Below, piece by piece: positions 53,443 through 62,187 of a stretch of 64,000 bases of DNA (the stretch's first letter is position 1; each line of letters opens with the position of its first letter). Made by a program: the position numbers and the translations under genes. The notes under the pieces were generated by a model, which ran no database searches, was not told where the DNA came from, and saw only the letters and a list, made by a program, of their open reading frames with translations. The stretch spans positions 181,257 through 245,256 of the forward strand of contig JAIYDN010000067.1 of NCBI GenBank assembly GCA_027487485.1, in the 5' to 3' direction. Source of the stretch: Planctomycetaceae bacterium. Lineage in GTDB: Bacteria > Planctomycetota > Planctomycetia > Pirellulales > Pirellulaceae.

Positions 53443-56400
53443 ATGAAACGCTTGGATGCGATTGTTTCGAAACCTTGGGGGTGGCTACGCTGCGTTTGCA
53501 TCTTCGTATTCTTTGCGTTGTACTTTGCTGCCCACGGGGCTCAAGTCGCTAGGGCTCAGACAACTCGGGCACCGAATGTTCAAGGCGCTCGGGCTAAGAC
53601 GGTTCAAGGCGCTCAAACTCAGGCGACGCGGGCTGAGGAGAGAAATTGGGTCGAACCAACTTCGGAAATGAAAGCCCCGTCGAAGCCTTTGCTATTGAAC
53701 TTGCGATTGGTGTGGGGGGCGGACGAAGTTGCAAGCTATTCGGGTGTCATTCAAACGACAGCTTCCAAATTCGATTGCAGAGAGCAGCTTGGAATCGACC
53801 CCTACGACCCAGGCTTTCTGACGAGTACAGCCAACCAACCATGCAAATTTCACGATCCGATGACCCGATTTGGTGGTTGCGATATCGTGGTGGAAGGGCA
53901 ATCGCACGATCAAATCACTTGCCAAATCCAATGCATCGAAAAGCAAACAGGCAAACGTTTCGAGAAGAGCTTTGTATGGACATTAGAGAGCTTGAGAGAC
54001 GCGATTCACGTTGAAGAAATCGGGCCGGGCAACTGCAGAATCTCAGTGAGTCGCGTTCCTGGAGATTCCATTCGATTCGCAACCGAACGCACCCATCTGA
54101 TCTATAACGCCGAGGAACCGCTCGCTTTTCAATTAGAACCTTACGCGTTGCCTTGGCGTCAAATACAGTGTTCGGTCGAGTACACGATGGTGCGACTTGA
54201 AGACGATGCCGAAATGTTGCGGCAAACACGTCCTGTATTTCTGGATGATTTTGGAAATGCAGAGGCGAATCAAGTCTTGATGACGGCGCCACGTGAGCCA
54301 GGGGTGTACGAGCTGCGCTGCCGAATAGAACCAAAGCGGTTTATTCCCAACTTGCTTGGCAAGAAGACAGCCATCGAGCGAACCATTCAATTTGTCGTGC
54401 AAGATAACATTCGTCCAACCGAAAACAGCAACGATGACAACAGCAGTAACGTTAGCGGTATTGACGGCGGTATTGACGGCGGTATTGATCGCGATGGCGA
54501 CCTCCAGGACCGAAAGAACCTTACGGCTAGAAACACACTTCCAATCTGTTGGCATCCCATTTGGGATACGAACGTGGGCAAGCTGACTCTGCAAACGCTG
54601 GGTGACGTTGTGCAAAACGATGCACGCATCCCTAAACGCTACCCCATTCTTGACGCCGCCAAAGCTTTTACGAAACTCTCTCGCGATGTGCAGCTTGTTA
54701 GTTCAGCATCCGAGAAAATGAATGACCTTGAGTATGCAGACTCGCTTGAAAAGCGGCTTGTTATTCCTTCTGGAACGGTCGGATGGACTCACTTGAAGGG
54801 CTTGAGTGTTGGTCAAATGCATCGTGTGCAATTGACTATCGACAGCCGCCATCCAAGGCTTCGATTGGTGATTCGAGAAGACTCTCCACCGCTCAATGCG
54901 ACTGGTGGTTTGGCTCTGGCTGGCGCTTTGGCAAATGCACTTGATGAACCAATAGAATCTTCACTGGAAAGCTTGCTTCCATCCGAAGTCAACCGAGAAG
55001 TTAGCCGAGGTGTCAACCGGGAAGGCTCGCCAGCAACTCAAGTGATTGAGTTGCTGTTTTGGCCGACTTCCGAAAGTGCAACGCTATCCATCACCAACGA
55101 ATCGAGTCGTCAAGCTGCTAACCTTGTCCAGTGTTCAGTCGATCGCTGGAGTGAGCAGGATGCAAGAGACCTGTCACGATTGAAACATCAATCCGAGCAG
55201 GGGAAAGGAAACCTTCTCGAGATCCATGGTTCCGATCTTCGGAGTCTGTTCAGCTCGGGGCGGTTTGCAAGGGGCCCTTATGATGATTGGGTACAGTTCT
55301 TGCACTTTGCAAACTCCCTGGCCCACTACTGCGTCGAGAATCGATTCGATACCGTAGCGATGGTGGTTGATAGCGAAGGTAGTTCGCTCTACCCATCACA
55401 GCTAAACCAGGGAAATCGCCGTAACGACACAGGGGTTTTCAGCAGCAGCGGACGTGATCCCCTTCAAAAAGATCAGATCGAATTGTTGTATCGTGTCCTC
55501 GGTCAGTATCGCATTGGGTTTATCCCCATGCTTGAGCTTTCAGGGCCGATCCGTGAATTGGAAGTTGCCGTGGAAGAGATGGACCTTCAGGATGTCATGC
55601 AAGGTGACGATACGAATAAAAATCTGGCTAGTGCCGAAAAGCAATCTTACAATCCTGCATCAGCTCGCGTTCAAAGAGCTTTAGCGGCCTGCGTGGAGGA
55701 GTTGCACCAACGTTATCAATCGCATCCCAATTTTCATGGCTTAGCGATTCGCATGAACAGTGCGTCTCATCTGTCCCCTTGCATTCCGCTCGAACAAGCC
55801 AACAAAGCGATTAAGGAGCGATTTCAAGCTGACATGCTGATGAAAAAGTCTAAGTTGAACTTGAAGGAAACCAATCAGAACTCAGCGATTGTTCATGTCG
55901 ATTTTCAAAACTGGATGATGGAGAATTCGATTCGCTTTGTGCAGCGTCTTAGCGCTAAAATCGAGTTCATCTCGTGTTCGGAACAATTGATGGCCATACT
56001 CCCGCAGGAGAGACTGGGCGATCCGAAGCTGCACATTCACAGTCCGGTCCTACTACAATCGGACACAGATCCTACTACGTCTTCGAAGAGACTTATCTTA
56101 CAAAACTGGAACACACAATCTCCAAGCTCAAGCTCGTTCGCGCTGGGCGAATCTTCGCAGCAGCTTTTTCGCAGCACGATTGCATTGAACGATCTGTGCA
56201 AAGACTTTGAAGGCCAGAACGTTGCAGCAGTCCCGCACCGTGACGGCGGCCGATCTATTTCCAAAGTGCGCGTCTGGCAATCGACAGCATCGCATGGCGA
56301 CTTGCTAGTCTCCAATGCTGGATCGATCGATGAAGTTATTCAGGTGGAATGGGATGTTGCACCGGAATCTTTTGAAGTGGTGACCGAAAAAGAATTGGAT

Positions 56401-57477
56401 GGTACATGGATTTCGGCAACGGACGATCGTGTCCAGCGATCTGCGGAAACAGGTGATTGGGTTGTGAAGGTACCAGCAGGAGATGCATTTCGCATCCGGT
56501 TGGCCTCACAACACTCAACCCATTCCGTTAGGACAAAGACATCGCACGCTCAGGCTGTTTCGTGGAAGTCGTTCGATCCGATGATCAGGCAATCTCTCAA
56601 CCATGCACTCGAAAGATTCGAAAGATCGCTGAACCGAATGAACGATCCGGTTCGCCAAGAGGGGTTGATTCGAAACTCTAGTTTTGAATCGAAAAGCAGC
56701 AGCATGATTCGAGGGCGACTGGATGGCTGGGCAACTTCGCTGGATTCTCACGCAACCATCAGCATCGATCAAGCTTCCGCGGCGGCGGGTGAGTTTTCGC
56801 TGAAGATCGATTCTCGCAAAGACAGTTCGTCCGCTTGGATTCAAAGCGATTCGTTCGTGTTGGGGGCGTCGGAACGTCTGCTGATCGGACTGAGGATCGC
56901 AGCCATCCAATTCCCAGCTCAATCTACCCTAAGTCTTTCTCGGATGGACTCGGAGGGTGAACGTTTTGTGCTTGTTGCGTCGCGCGATCTCAGGCCTGTC
57001 CAGCCCGACACCTCGAATGGTACCAAATGGCACTCGTTGCAGTTCGATCTAAGCCAGGAACTGAACACTTTGACTGACAACACTCAGCCTCAGCAGTTTC
57101 GAATTCAAATCGAAACAAAGGGCGTTTCTCAATTTTGGGTCGACGACCTTTTCGTTTCGACGGAATTCTTAACTGCGGATGAACGTCGCGAGATGCGATC
57201 GGAATTGTTCCTTGCGAAAGCTTCTATGATGAACGGGGATACGCAACCCGCAAACCAGATCCTAACATCTTCTCGAGTTCGTTTGTTACCATGGGAAGTT
57301 GACAATCCTCCGGTCGCGAACCAATCCTCTCCACCGGCCGCAAACACTTTCTCCGGTGAACTCAATGGTTCGCGTCCAAACATGGCTCCATCCACGTCGG
57401 CTCAAGTTCCAGCCAAGCCTTCGTTTGGACGACGCATTCGCAACCTTTGGGGGCAGCGTTCTGAGCCCGAAAAGTAA
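53443..57477 (+). CDS. Very large secreted protein, possible glycoside-hydrolase-like barrel plus C-terminal carbohydrate-binding-like domain
   Basis: The 1344-residue product has a signal sequence (about 12-34) and a low-complexity RAQTTRAPNVQGARAKTVQG segment. Residues 75-330 look beta-rich, followed by an Asn/Asp run with a triple GID repeat (about 339-350). Around 600-860 an alternating alpha/beta pattern with VAMVVDSEGSSLYPS and IGFIPMLELSG suggests a TIM barrel of the kind found in uncharacterised glycoside-hydrolase-like proteins; I cannot place a catalytic pair. Residues 1075-1250 (LIRNSSFE... then GEFSLKIDS and FWVDDLFVS) resemble a jelly-roll carbohydrate-binding module. The C-terminus is Pro/Ser-rich and basic. 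A TTG six bases upstream lies at better spacing (5 bases) from AGGGAG and could be the real start. I do not recognise a named family. Confidence 0.8.
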   Translation: MKRLDAIVSKPWGWLRCVCIFVFFALYFAAHGAQVARAQTTRAPNVQGARAKTVQGAQTQATRAEERNWVEPTSEMKAPSKPLLLNLRLVWGADEVASYSGVIQTTASKFDCREQLGIDPYDPGFLTSTANQPCKFHDPMTRFGGCDIVVEGQSHDQITCQIQCIEKQTGKRFEKSFVWTLESLRDAIHVEEIGPGNCRISVSRVPGDSIRFATERTHLIYNAEEPLAFQLEPYALPWRQIQCSVEYTMVRLEDDAEMLRQTRPVFLDDFGNAEANQVLMTAPREPGVYELRCRIEPKRFIPNLLGKKTAIERTIQFVVQDNIRPTENSNDDNSSNVSGIDGGIDGGIDRDGDLQDRKNLTARNTLPICWHPIWDTNVGKLTLQTLGDVVQNDARIPKRYPILDAAKAFTKLSRDVQLVSSASEKMNDLEYADSLEKRLVIPSGTVGWTHLKGLSVGQMHRVQLTIDSRHPRLRLVIREDSPPLNATGGLALAGALANALDEPIESSLESLLPSEVNREVSRGVNREGSPATQVIELLFWPTSESATLSITNESSRQAANLVQCSVDRWSEQDARDLSRLKHQSEQGKGNLLEIHGSDLRSLFSSGRFARGPYDDWVQFLHFANSLAHYCVENRFDTVAMVVDSEGSSLYPSQLNQGNRRNDTGVFSSSGRDPLQKDQIELLYRVLGQYRIGFIPMLELSGPIRELEVAVEEMDLQDVMQGDDTNKNLASAEKQSYNPASARVQRALAACVEELHQRYQSHPNFHGLAIRMNSASHLSPCIPLEQANKAIKERFQADMLMKKSKLNLKETNQNSAIVHVDFQNWMMENSIRFVQRLSAKIEFISCSEQLMAILPQERLGDPKLHIHSPVLLQSDTDPTTSSKRLILQNWNTQSPSSSSFALGESSQQLFRSTIALNDLCKDFEGQNVAAVPHRDGGRSISKVRVWQSTASHGDLLVSNAGSIDEVIQVEWDVAPESFEVVTEKELDGTWISATDDRVQRSAETGDWVVKVPAGDAFRIRLASQHSTHSVRTKTSHAQAVSWKSFDPMIRQSLNHALERFERSLNRMNDPVRQEGLIRNSSFESKSSSMIRGRLDGWATSLDSHATISIDQASAAAGEFSLKIDSRKDSSSAWIQSDSFVLGASERLLIGLRIAAIQFPAQSTLSLSRMDSEGERFVLVASRDLRPVQPDTSNGTKWHSLQFDLSQELNTLTDNTQPQQFRIQIETKGVSQFWVDDLFVSTEFLTADERREMRSELFLAKASMMNGDTQPANQILTSSRVRLLPWEVDNPPVANQSSPPAANTFSGELNGSRPNMAPSTSAQVPAKPSFGRRIRNLWGQRSEPEK
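54457..54492 (+). repeat. Twelve-base in-frame tandem repeat
   Basis: Two perfect copies of GGTATTGACGGC and a third with two changes encode GIDG-GIDG-GIDR in the linker of the 1344-residue secreted protein. This is likely slippage-prone without breaking the frame. Confidence 0.75.
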
Positions 57478-57509
57478 GACAGGTCTCGTAAGGCGATGAA
57501 GTATTCCGT

Positions 57510-57920
57510 ATGAAGGACGAGTCGAAATTCTTGGATAGACGTATTGTTGTTGAGTCGGATCTCGATGAACTCAATCACGTCAACAATCTTCAATATCTCA
57601 GGTGGACCTTGCAGGTTGCTTCTGCGCATTCGAAGCATGTAGGCTGGCCATCACAACGATACCGCGAGATAGGTTCCACCTGGATCGTTCGATCGCACCA
57701 AATCACTTACAAGGTTCCTGCCGTACTGCATGACGCCATTTTGATCAAAACTTGGGTCGCAGACTTCGATCGCGTATCGTCCATTCGCAAATACGAAATC
57801 ATCCGTGAATCGGATTGTTGCCTGTGTGCCACCGCAGAAACAAGATGGGTCTTTGTGAATTTGCAGACGCTGAAACTGAGTCCCATTCCGCCAGAGGTTA
57901 GCGAAGCCTTTGGCTTTTGA
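57510..57920 (+). CDS. Acyl-CoA/acyl-ACP thioesterase, hotdog fold (4HBT)
   Basis: The 136-residue product has the 4HBT-type start: VVESDLDELNHVNNLQYLRW, with the catalytic Asp in the DxxxHVNN context (Asp near 18, His near 23). The following RSHQITYKVPAVLHD and TRWVFVN strands complete a hotdog domain. These enzymes cleave acyl-CoA or acyl-ACP thioesters in the cytoplasm; chain-length preference is unknown. It starts 32 bases after the large secreted protein gene and ends 16 bases from the convergent hemH. Confidence 0.88.
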   Translation: MKDESKFLDRRIVVESDLDELNHVNNLQYLRWTLQVASAHSKHVGWPSQRYREIGSTWIVRSHQITYKVPAVLHDAILIKTWVADFDRVSSIRKYEIIRESDCCLCATAETRWVFVNLQTLKLSPIPPEVSEAFGF

Positions 57921-57936
57921 TGCTGCCGTCGTTGGT

Positions 57937-59070
57937 TTACGAGGCAGTTGTAGGTCGACGAGCAGGTTGCGGGTACAAGCAACAGTTTCCCGGACACAAA
58001 TCGTGGCTTGCACCGTAGGTTCCAACGTAGGGTCTTTCCGTCTCAGGTGCCATTCTCTCTTCCAGCAGATCCACAATCATTTTCACAAAAGCTGGATGAG
58101 TACCTACCGTCGCAGCTCGAACGAAATGGATCCCTTTTTCTTTGCACAAGTCAGCAGCCTCGTGGTCCAAATCGAAAAGGACTTCCATATGATCGGAAAT
58201 GAACCCGATCGGGATAACGACAACATGCTTCAGATCTTCTTCGGTGTGCAATTGTTCGATACGGTCACAAACATCGGGCTCCAACCATGGTTGTTGTGGT
58301 GGTCCTGATCTGCTTTGAAAGACCAGTTCCCATGGTCCATGTTTGACTGCTTTGCAAACCAATCGAGCCGACTCGCGGAGTTGTTCTTCGTAACGTGAGT
58401 TATCCGCCATCGACTTTGGGATGCTGTGAGCACAGAACAACACTTTGGTAGTGCTTCGAACGTCTTCGGGGATTTTAGCAAGAGCCTGCTCGAGGCAATC
58501 CTTTTGTGCAGCGATAAAATCGGGATGATTGAAGCCCTTGCGAACCTTTTCAATAAAGGGGGCCGCATCACCGACGGCAGCTTGTGACGCGGCGATGTTT
58601 TCACGATACTGTCGGCATCCGCTGTAGCAACTGAACATGGAAGTGAAAAATGCGATCGCGCGTTTTCTTCCGTCCGTTGCCATGGTCTGCAACGTGTCGG
58701 TAAGCATGGGGGTCCAATTTCTGTTTCCCCAGTAGATAGGCAGGTTCACCCCTCTTCGATTGCATTCGGTCTGGACGGCAGCGATCAACTGTCGACATTG
58801 CTCATTGATTGGACTGATTCCATCGAATTGCTTGTAGTGTTCTGCGACTTCAAGCATCCGTTCCCTCGGTACATTCTTACCGCGAAGAACATTTTCGAGG
58901 AATGGCATCACGTCCTCCATTCCCTCTGGCCCTCCAAATGAAACCATCAAGATGGAATCGACAGGAACGGCTTCGAGCGGCGGTGGTGGGGTGGTTGGTG
59001 CGGCGGGTACGGTCGCGACCAACGGGGCAGAGGCTTCGGACGAATTGGGCCGGGAAGGAATCGAAGACAT
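57937..59070 (-). CDS. hemH: Ferrochelatase, probably with a 2Fe-2S cluster
   Basis: It inserts iron into a porphyrin, protoporphyrin IX or coproporphyrin III, the last or next-to-last step of heme synthesis. The 377 residues include a Pro/Ala-rich N-terminal extension of about 36. His215 (CAHSIP) and Glu296 (SDHMEVLFD) match the catalytic pair. Cys152 in SGCRQYRE aligns, from memory, with the internal cluster ligand of mycobacterial ferrochelatase. Three C-terminal cysteines (359, 363, 364 in CPGNCC) could complete a 2Fe-2S site. Whether the substrate is protoporphyrin or coproporphyrin cannot be told without seeing hemQ or hemG. It stands alone between convergent and same-strand genes. Confidence 0.94.
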   Translation of the reverse strand: MSSIPSRPNSSEASAPLVATVPAAPTTPPPPLEAVPVDSILMVSFGGPEGMEDVMPFLENVLRGKNVPRERMLEVAEHYKQFDGISPINEQCRQLIAAVQTECNRRGVNLPIYWGNRNWTPMLTDTLQTMATDGRKRAIAFFTSMFSCYSGCRQYRENIAASQAAVGDAAPFIEKVRKGFNHPDFIAAQKDCLEQALAKIPEDVRSTTKVLFCAHSIPKSMADNSRYEEQLRESARLVCKAVKHGPWELVFQSRSGPPQQPWLEPDVCDRIEQLHTEEDLKHVVVIPIGFISDHMEVLFDLDHEAADLCKEKGIHFVRAATVGTHPAFVKMIVDLLEERMAPETERPYVGTYGASHDLCPGNCCLYPQPARRPTTAS

Positions 59071-59236
59071 GGTAATGCGTGCACCAAACGAGAAAACGGA
59101 TCAACAAATGTCGATCACATCATAGCGTCTTGCCAAGTGCTGCCCCAGCCCGGATCTGCGAGTTGAAGACGTCCATGATGTCCAACGACAAAAACGCCTT
59201 GGGCTGCTTGAGCGGAAAGGCTTATTGGAAAAATTT

Positions 59237-61033
59237 CTATTGAGCTTCCGGTGTTTTCTCATCCCCCGGTTTTTCGACTCCAGGATTGCTTGGACTCGTC
59301 AGATCCATGGAGGCTTCGTCGAGTTCCTCATCGGAAAGTTCGTCGGAGACTTCCTCCTCAAACTCCATTTCGATTTCTTCGACCTGCTCGTCGTTCAAAC
59401 CTTCTTCGAACTCGTTAAGCTCCGACTCGTCGTCTTCGAATTCGCCGTCCTCGGACTCGCCGTCCTCGGACTCGCTGTCATCGGACTCGCTGTCATCGGA
59501 CTCGCTGTCATCGAATTCACCGTCTTCTTCACCGTCTTCGAATTCATCGTCTTCCGACTCATCAACGAATTCGTACGAGTCCAATTCGGAATCTTCTTCA
59601 AGTTCGGATTCATCAAAATGAGCTTCGTAACCTTCGGCTGCGGTTCCTGCGCGTTCTTCTGCCGCGATCCCTGTTCGGCTGGAACCTCGTTCGCCCAAGT
59701 CATCGCGTTCGTCATCGCGAGCTCGAGGTTGCAGATATAGCTTGATGGGGATTTCGCCGAATGGCAAATGGTCGCGAAGAAATGTCAGTAGGTATCTTTG
59801 ATACGGTGCTGGGAAGCCTTGTGGTTGATTGCAAACCAAAATGATGGTGGGTGGCAAGCTAGAAATCTGAGTTGCGTAGTAGATCTTGGGTCGTTTCAAT
59901 TGAAACAATGGTGGTTCGTGACGCTCGATGGCAGCCTTGACCAAGCGGTTCAATTGACCTGTCGAAATACGCTCGTTTGCTTGCTTGAATAGCATTTGAG
60001 CATGATTGAGCAACGTTTTGACGTTTTTGCCCGTTTGTCCGGTAATGAATCCGATGGGGCAGTAAGTCATCGTCGGAAAGGTTTCGCGGATGTACCGCAC
60101 CCAGCGTTCCGTCGGCATCTGGCCGGCCAGCTGATCCCATTTGTTGACCACGAAAATGCATGGTTTGAAGTTGTCGGAAATATAGTGAGCGAGTTGCTTG
60201 TCGACCTTGCTCATTTGTTGCTTGCAGTCGAAAAACATCAGCACCACGTCCGCTCGGCGAATGCTGCGTTGGGCTCGATGCATCCCGTACCAATCGATAT
60301 CCGTTTTGACGCTCTTGTTGCGCCGCAAGCCTGGCGTATCGATGGCCATAAACTTGTGGCTGTCCATTTGAAACATCACATCGATGCTATCGCGGGTTGT
60401 TCCTGCGACTTCGCTCACGATGCATCGTTCTGCTTTGGCCAAAGTGTTTACGAACGTGCTTTTGCCAACATTGCGTCGGCCCACGATGGCGATCTTCATC
60501 ATGGGTGGCTCAACTTCCGTCGGGATGGAGTCCAGTTGAGGGATTCGCTGGCAAATCAAATCGAGCAATTCGTCTTTATTGCGATTTTGTTGAACGCTGA
60601 TTCGGATCAACCAGCCTCGCCCAAGCCGATGAAATTCGTCAGCGTTAGGGTCCAATGAGGGGCTATCCGTTTTGTTGGCGACCAACAGGATTGGCTTATC
60701 GACTTTGCGCAAACGCTCGGCCACTTCCTGATCCAGCGGCAACATGCCCGAACGGCTATCGACGACGAACAATAAAATGTCGGCATCTTCAATTGCGGTT
60801 TGGATCTGAGACTCAATTTCGTCGGTTAGATTATCGACATCTTCGATTCCCATTCCGCCGGTATCGATCAGTTCGAAATGGTGCCCGTTGTGTTCAATCA
60901 GGGTTGTGAGACGGTCGCGGGTAACGCCGGCGGTATCTTCGACGATGGCCAATCTCCGCCCCGCGATCCAATTAAAAATGGAACTTTTGCCGACGTTGGG
61001 CCGGCCTACAATTGCGACGCGAGGAATAGGCAT
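59237..61033 (-). CDS. der: Ribosome biogenesis GTPase Der with long acidic C-terminal tail
   Basis: Der (EngA) is an essential tandem GTPase for 50S ribosome assembly. The first G domain has GRPNVGKS at 10-17, and the second GRRNVGKS near 181-188, each followed by DTxG and NKxD motifs. The KH-like domain ends with FGEIPIKLYLQPR near 430. Typical Der proteins end close to this point (about 440-490). Here about 162 further residues are dominated by Asp, Glu and Ser, encoded partly by a 15-base tandem repeat. The ATG at 61033 starts directly at MPIPRVAIVGRP; an upstream in-frame start adds 27 residues without Der similarity. It is divergent from the UDG-like gene. Confidence 0.96.
   Translation of the reverse strand: MPIPRVAIVGRPNVGKSSIFNWIAGRRLAIVEDTAGVTRDRLTTLIEHNGHHFELIDTGGMGIEDVDNLTDEIESQIQTAIEDADILLFVVDSRSGMLPLDQEVAERLRKVDKPILLVANKTDSPSLDPNADEFHRLGRGWLIRISVQQNRNKDELLDLICQRIPQLDSIPTEVEPPMMKIAIVGRRNVGKSTFVNTLAKAERCIVSEVAGTTRDSIDVMFQMDSHKFMAIDTPGLRRNKSVKTDIDWYGMHRAQRSIRRADVVLMFFDCKQQMSKVDKQLAHYISDNFKPCIFVVNKWDQLAGQMPTERWVRYIRETFPTMTYCPIGFITGQTGKNVKTLLNHAQMLFKQANERISTGQLNRLVKAAIERHEPPLFQLKRPKIYYATQISSLPPTIILVCNQPQGFPAPYQRYLLTFLRDHLPFGEIPIKLYLQPRARDDERDDLGERGSSRTGIAAEERAGTAAEGYEAHFDESELEEDSELDSYEFVDESEDDEFEDGEEDGEFDDSESDDSESDDSESEDGESEDGEFEDDESELNEFEEGLNDEQVEEIEMEFEEEVSDELSDEELDEASMDLTSPSNPGVEKPGDEKTPEAQ
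59444..59518 (-). repeat. Fifteen-base tandem repeat in the der acidic tail
   Basis: Five consecutive 15-base units (on the plus strand GCCGTCCTCGGACTC twice, GCTGTCATCGGACTC twice, then a diverged copy) encode ESEDG/ESDDS-type pentapeptides. The period is a multiple of three, so copy-number change would lengthen or shorten the tail in frame. Confidence 0.9.
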
Positions 61034-61200
61034 TGAGATACTAAAGCGTTTGAGAATGTGAACGTGGATCGCCTTGTATAGTAGCCTCAACCCGGTTTTT
61101 GCGGGAGTGTTCACTTGCCACCATCCTGCTAGAATCGACTCTTTCGAGCACTTTTACACCACGAACAGCTTATTTTCGCTTCCATAAGGCTCCTCGGTCG

Positions 61201-62175
61201 ATGCAATTAGATCAATGGAAAACGGCAGGGGAGCAACTGCTTAGGCATTGGAACCGTAGTGGTTTGAGCTTCATTCCTTCAAGCAATGCTCAGGATGTGG
61301 CTACGGCCAAGGACTGGTTGGAGCTGCAGGAAGCTCAGCTTTTCAACACAACCGAACCTCCCCAGGCTCTAGGCGAAGCGCCCGCTGCAGCACAGGAAAC
61401 CTCCGCAGCACAGGAAACCATCGAACCTTCGCGTTTGGCTTCAGCATCCCAGTCACTCCAGACATCGGCAATTGCGTCAAGTGTACCTGTTTCAGGCATC
61501 GCGTCCGTTGCTTCTCGAGGTCCCGCCAGTGGTGCAGAACTTCCCGTCTTGGGCACCTTTCAGCCGTGGGGAGCAGCGTTGGATTTGGCTAGTCGAGCGG
61601 CAAAGCTTGCGGAATGGGATCAACAAGTCAAAGCATGTCGAAAATGCGAAGAGATCGCTTGCAGACGTCAGCGGACTGTATTTGGTGCTGGCCCTTCGAA
61701 TGCTCGTATCGTGATGTTTGGAGAGGCGCCTGAGGCCGAGGAAGATCGCAAGGGCGAGTCGTTTATTGGGCCCGCTGGGGAACTGCTAGACAAGATCTTG
61801 ATTGCGAGTGGGCTAAAGCGTGAGGAGGTCTATATTCTCAATGCACTGAAATGCCGACCACCCAATAGCCGAACTCCGATGGAAGCAGAGATCGAAAACT
61901 GCCGCCCGTTTTTCGAGTCCCAGCTGGAGATCATTCAACCAGACTACATCGTCTGTTGGGGGGCCATCGCAGCGCGGGCTGTTCTGAAAAGCACAGAAAG
62001 TGTCGGCAGGCTTCGCGGACGCTTTCATGCCTACCGAGGAGCCAAAGTCCTTGTCACCTACCCACGTTCGTACCTTCTTCGAAATGTGGACGCGAAGCGT
62101 CTCACATGGGAAGATATGAAAATGCTCATGCGGGAGCTTGGTATCCCGGTTGCAAAGAAACCGGGAACCAAATAA
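61201..62175 (+). CDS. Family 4-type uracil-DNA glycosylase-like protein with altered active-site motifs
   Basis: The 324-residue product has a poorly conserved Ala/Ser/Pro-rich N-terminal region (about 1-135), then a family 4 UDG fold. The 4Fe-4S cysteines are present: Cys146, Cys149, Cys218 and Cys234. However, motif A reads GEAPEAEED (174-182), where family 4 has GEAPG. The C-terminal catalytic motif usually written HPSYLLR reads YPRSYLLR (287-294), with the His position occupied by Pro288. Neighbouring residues and the fold pattern remain intact, so this is not a frameshift. It may therefore bind rather than excise uracil, or use another chemistry. The ATG at 61201 is chosen over an earlier frame start that would overlap der antisense. 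It is convergent with the next gene (12 bases apart). Confidence 0.85.
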   Translation: MQLDQWKTAGEQLLRHWNRSGLSFIPSSNAQDVATAKDWLELQEAQLFNTTEPPQALGEAPAAAQETSAAQETIEPSRLASASQSLQTSAIASSVPVSGIASVASRGPASGAELPVLGTFQPWGAALDLASRAAKLAEWDQQVKACRKCEEIACRRQRTVFGAGPSNARIVMFGEAPEAEEDRKGESFIGPAGELLDKILIASGLKREEVYILNALKCRPPNSRTPMEAEIENCRPFFESQLEIIQPDYIVCWGAIAARAVLKSTESVGRLRGRFHAYRGAKVLVTYPRSYLLRNVDAKRLTWEDMKMLMRELGIPVAKKPGTK

Positions 62176-62187
62176 CCCATCCAGGGA

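Noticed and set aside
59225..59740. A plus-strand hydrophobic frame with repeated VIGLA-type motifs
   Set aside because: It is the antisense of the acidic repeat tail of der; the der frame is continuous with a conserved GTPase.
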